Assembly (NCBI RefSeq): GCF_009193295.2
Contig: NZ_CP059973.1
Location: 186,001 to 250,000, forward strand
From: Bacteroides luhongzhouii
GTDB lineage: Bacteria > Bacteroidota > Bacteroidia > Bacteroidales > Bacteroidaceae
Length of the DNA stretch: 64,000 nt
Direction of reading: 5' to 3'
The position numbers and the translations under genes are program-made. Under the pieces are notes generated by a model that was not told where the DNA came from, searched no databases, and saw only the letters and a program-made list of their open reading frames with translations. Positions 61,329-64,000 of this stretch are shown piece by piece (position 1 is the first letter of the stretch; the number at the start of each line of letters is the position of its first letter).

Positions 61329-64000
61329 TCTTCTTTTTATTTAAAACGTTATTCTCAATCAGATAGTAAAAAACCGGAAGCACAAACATGGAGATGAGTG
61401 ATGAGAACATCAATCCATAGACAATGACCGTTGCCAAAGGACGTTGCACATCACTGCCAATCCCTGTTGCCAGAGAAGCGGGAAATAGTCCGAGCACTGT
61501 TGTGACGGAAGTCATCAGGATGGGGCGGAACCGTTGGCGTGCCCCTTCGACAACAGACTTCCGAAGTTCCATTCCTCCTTTGCGCAAACTATTTATCTGG
61601 GATATCATAATAATTCCGTTCTGGATGGAAAGCCCGAACATAGCAATGAAACCCACAGCAGACGATACATTCAAGGTCATACCACGTATATTGAGCGCGA
61701 GCATCCCGCCGAAAAGTGCCAACGGCACGATGGACAATACCAGTCCGGCTTGCCGGAACTTCCCGAACGTAGCATAAAGCAAAATAAACATACACATCAG
61801 TGTCAACGGAAGGATGACAGAAAGACGGGTATAGGCTCTGTCCTGATTTTCAAAGGCACCTCCCCACTTGACTGTGTATTTGCTGCTATCATACTGTACT
61901 TTCTGATTGATAACTTCCTGAGCCTCTTTTAGAAAAGAGGCCAAATCGCGCCCACGCAAATTCAACTTTACCGTCAGATGACGTCTGTTCATTTCGCGAG
62001 TGATCGTACTTTCTCCGACACTCAATTTCACATCGGCTACCTGTGAAAGAGGTATTTCAGCTCCGGTAGAAGAGGTTAGCATCAGTCCGGCTATCTTTTC
62101 GGGTGTATCCCGCACTGCTTCTTTATATTTACAGGTGATATCATACTGCCGGTCTCCCTGATAAAGTTGCGCAATAGCTTTACCTCCGATTGCCACCTCT
62201 ATCAAATCAGCTACATCAGACACATTCAACCCGTATCGGGCAATCGCATCCCGGTTCATAATGATCTGCAGTTGAGGTAAGGGCGGTTCCTGATCAATAT
62301 CCAAATCAACGGCCCCCTTCACCGTTCCCAACACCCGGGTTATTTCTTCCGCGATACGACGTGTTTCCCGGAAATCCTCACCATATACTTTTACAACCAA
62401 TTCGCTATGTGCTCCGGCTATTTTATCCATCACCCCGTCTATCATCGGTTGACTGAATCCGACTCTAAAACCGGGCAGCGTCTTATATTCTTCTTCCAAT
62501 TCATGAATCAAATCCTGCTTGGTTTTTCCTTTCGGCCATTCATCATATGGTTTCATACCAATAGACACCTCAAAATGCGAAGGGGTGAACGGATCTGTGC
62601 CATCATCATTTCTTCCTGCCTGAACCATGATATAAGTAACTTCGGGATATTTCATCGTACGGGCACGAAGTGTGTCGGACATCTCTCTCGACTTCTCAAC
62701 AGAAATACCGGGAGGAAGATTCACCTGCAACCAAATAGAGCCCTCGTCCAGTTCAGGAAGAAAATCTTTCCCGACAACACCGCTCAACACGATACCTGTT
62801 ATCAGAATCAGGCACGAAAGGATGATTATATTCACTGGTTTTTCTATGAGTTTCACTATCGCACCGGTATATTTATCCTTCAATTTTTCCAGCCATTTAT
62901 TCTTATAAATCCTGCGCGGCTTACGATAAATAGCATAAGCAAGTCCCGGGATCAGCAGAAGGGCGACTAAAAGAGCTCCAATCATAGCATAACTCATTGT
63001 AAATGCCATGGGAGTGAAAAGTTTACGTTCCACACGTTCAAAAACAAATAACGGTAAATAGGCTGTAATTATGACGATGGTAGAAAAAAGGATCGGGCGC
63101 CCTACTTCTTTGACACGTTGCGCGATACTTTTTTCTTCGATATATTGTCCGGGATGATCCTCACGTTTCTTGAGAATCGTTTCCAGCATAACGATAGCAC
63201 CATCCACAATGATCCCAAAATCAATAGCTCCAAGCGATAGAAGGTTGGCGGGAATATCTGTGAGATGCATCAGGATAAAGGCGATAAGCAAAGATACCGG
63301 AATGGTGATTGAAACCAGCAATGCTCCACGCCAATTACCCAAAAACAGGATAAGCACAATAATCACCAATGCCATTCCCATCAGCAAGGTATGAGAAACT
63401 GTATTCAAGGTGGTGTCTACCAGACTGGTACGATCCAGAAAAGTATGTATCCGCACCCCTTCCGGCAAAGTTTCATTATTCAATTCATCTACTGCCGCAT
63501 GAATGCCGTCCAGTACCTTAGACGGATTCTCGTGTTTCAGAAGAAGCACGACTCCCTCCAGACTTTCCGAATAATCACGAGTGCGATCGGTATATCCCAA
63601 TATGCCTTTCCTCTCCAAATTTCCATATTTTAAAGAACCGATATCATTCAAAAAAACAGGAACTCCGGAAGTCGTACTAACCACAATGTGGCCTAAATCG
63701 TCCAAGTTCTCAATCAAACCGATACCACGTACCACATACCCCAAGTCTCCCCTGTTCAATATGCTTCCGCCCACATTGGCATTATTATTTTCAATAGCCT
63801 CAATAACCTGGCTAAGAGACAAGTGATATTGTTCCAGTTTATACGGATCTATTTCTACCTGGAACTGGGTGGTAATACCTCCGAAGTTTGTCACATCCGC
63901 CACTCCCGAAACTTCTTTAATGCGGGGAATAATCACCCAATTCTGAAGGTCAGTCAGTTCACGAAGTGAATGTTGGTCACTTTCTATAATATAACGGTAG
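61303..64000 (-). CDS. CusA/CzcA-type heavy-metal RND efflux pump (5' end outside window)
   Basis: Inner-membrane proton-driven pump. About 898 residues are visible, the frame being open to the right edge (YRYIIESDQHSLRELTDLQNWV precedes the first apparent start at 63936, so that is not the real start). Signatures: VSGVADVTNFGG, the IDFGIIVDGAIVMLE transmembrane motif with the proton-relay aspartates, the GKDFLPELDEGSIWLQVNLP start of the second periplasmic loop, and the C-terminal repeat of the HME-RND fold with SVTTVLGLFPASLATG. It exports metal cations through the TolC-like protein; a membrane-fusion protein is expected downstream or outside the window. Confidence 0.92.
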   Translation of the reverse strand, partial: YRYIIESDQHSLRELTDLQNWVIIPRIKEVSGVADVTNFGGITTQFQVEIDPYKLEQYHLSLSQVIEAIENNNANVGGSILNRGDLGYVVRGIGLIENLDDLGHIVVSTTSGVPVFLNDIGSLKYGNLERKGILGYTDRTRDYSESLEGVVLLLKHENPSKVLDGIHAAVDELNNETLPEGVRIHTFLDRTSLVDTTLNTVSHTLLMGMALVIIVLILFLGNWRGALLVSITIPVSLLIAFILMHLTDIPANLLSLGAIDFGIIVDGAIVMLETILKKREDHPGQYIEEKSIAQRVKEVGRPILFSTIVIITAYLPLFVFERVERKLFTPMAFTMSYAMIGALLVALLLIPGLAYAIYRKPRRIYKNKWLEKLKDKYTGAIVKLIEKPVNIIILSCLILITGIVLSGVVGKDFLPELDEGSIWLQVNLPPGISVEKSREMSDTLRARTMKYPEVTYIMVQAGRNDDGTDPFTPSHFEVSIGMKPYDEWPKGKTKQDLIHELEEEYKTLPGFRVGFSQPMIDGVMDKIAGAHSELVVKVYGEDFRETRRIAEEITRVLGTVKGAVDLDIDQEPPLPQLQIIMNRDAIARYGLNVSDVADLIEVAIGGKAIAQLYQGDRQYDITCKYKEAVRDTPEKIAGLMLTSSTGAEIPLSQVADVKLSVGESTITREMNRRHLTVKLNLRGRDLASFLKEAQEVINQKVQYDSSKYTVKWGGAFENQDRAYTRLSVILPLTLMCMFILLYATFGKFRQAGLVLSIVPLALFGGMLALNIRGMTLNVSSAVGFIAMFGLSIQNGIIMISQINSLRKGGMELRKSVVEGARQRFRPILMTSVTTVLGLFPASLATGIGSDVQRPLATVIVYGLMFSSLISMFVLPVFYYLIENNVLNKKKNDEKEYTL

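Noticed and set aside
61303..63936. GTG at 63936 as the start of the RND pump
   Set aside because: The in-frame residues up to the right edge match CusA-type proteins; the gene is partial.

Overview
The window looks like a chromosome segment of a gut Bacteroides, close to the B. thetaiotaomicron/B. ovatus group. The evidence is several SusC/SusD outer-membrane pairs, a PL10-type pectate lyase, TAnnTTTG -7 boxes, a bile-salt-hydrolase-like enzyme, a fimbrillin-like lipoprotein locus, and BtgA/BtgB-type mobilization genes. Conserved housekeeping genes (class I fumarase, hflX, rsmI, tdk, a tRNA-Lys) alternate with clearly accessory stretches. All family assignments come from reading motifs; no database search was run.

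Layout. 1-7.6 kb: end of a TolC-type efflux protein, a pectate lyase, then on the minus strand fumarase, a hexapeptide-repeat DUF4954-type protein and HflX. 7.6-19.2 kb: two oppositely facing SusC/SusD pairs around a tyrosine recombinase. The right-hand SusC has the promoter, signal peptide and N-terminal domain; the left-hand SusC lacks them. A 53-bp inverted repeat with one mismatch sits in the same reading frame in both genes. This is a two-state inversion switch, here set to express the right-hand pair. A sulfatase fragment follows. 20-25.8 kb: MarC-type membrane protein, HAD phosphatase, coiled-coil lipoprotein, rsmI, a hypothetical protein, tdk, an AI-2E-type permease, and tRNA-Lys(UUU).

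25.8-38.4 kb: an integrative and mobilizable element inserted in the 3' end of the tRNA-Lys gene and bounded by a 15-bp direct repeat, each copy followed by a homologous terminator hairpin. It carries an IS, a frameshifted tyrosine integrase, small helix-turn-helix genes, a LuxR-type regulator split at an A8 tract, an SRPBCC protein, an RteC-like protein, a probable oriT and two mobilization genes. Its cargo slot next to attR holds a compact three-gene operon: NdpA/YejK-like protein, membrane protein, second NdpA-like protein. No known system that I can name has this architecture, and it is my main candidate for something undescribed, possibly anti-phage defence.

38.6-45.8 kb: a type III restriction-modification operon (mod, res, and a third gene with a possible PD-(D/E)xK-like site) beside two XRE regulators, one frameshifted. 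45.8-64 kb: a Sel1-repeat protein and a partner of unknown function, a fimbrillin/FISUMP lipoprotein followed by a FimB-like lipoprotein ending in a metzincin zinc site, an O6-alkylguanine DNA methyltransferase, a VirE/HU-like pair around a large palindrome, a choloylglycine-hydrolase family enzyme, a helix-turn-helix gene behind a second large palindrome, an SMR exporter divergent from a Crp/Fnr regulator, and a heavy-metal-type RND efflux operon (CusA-like and TolC-like) running off the right edge.
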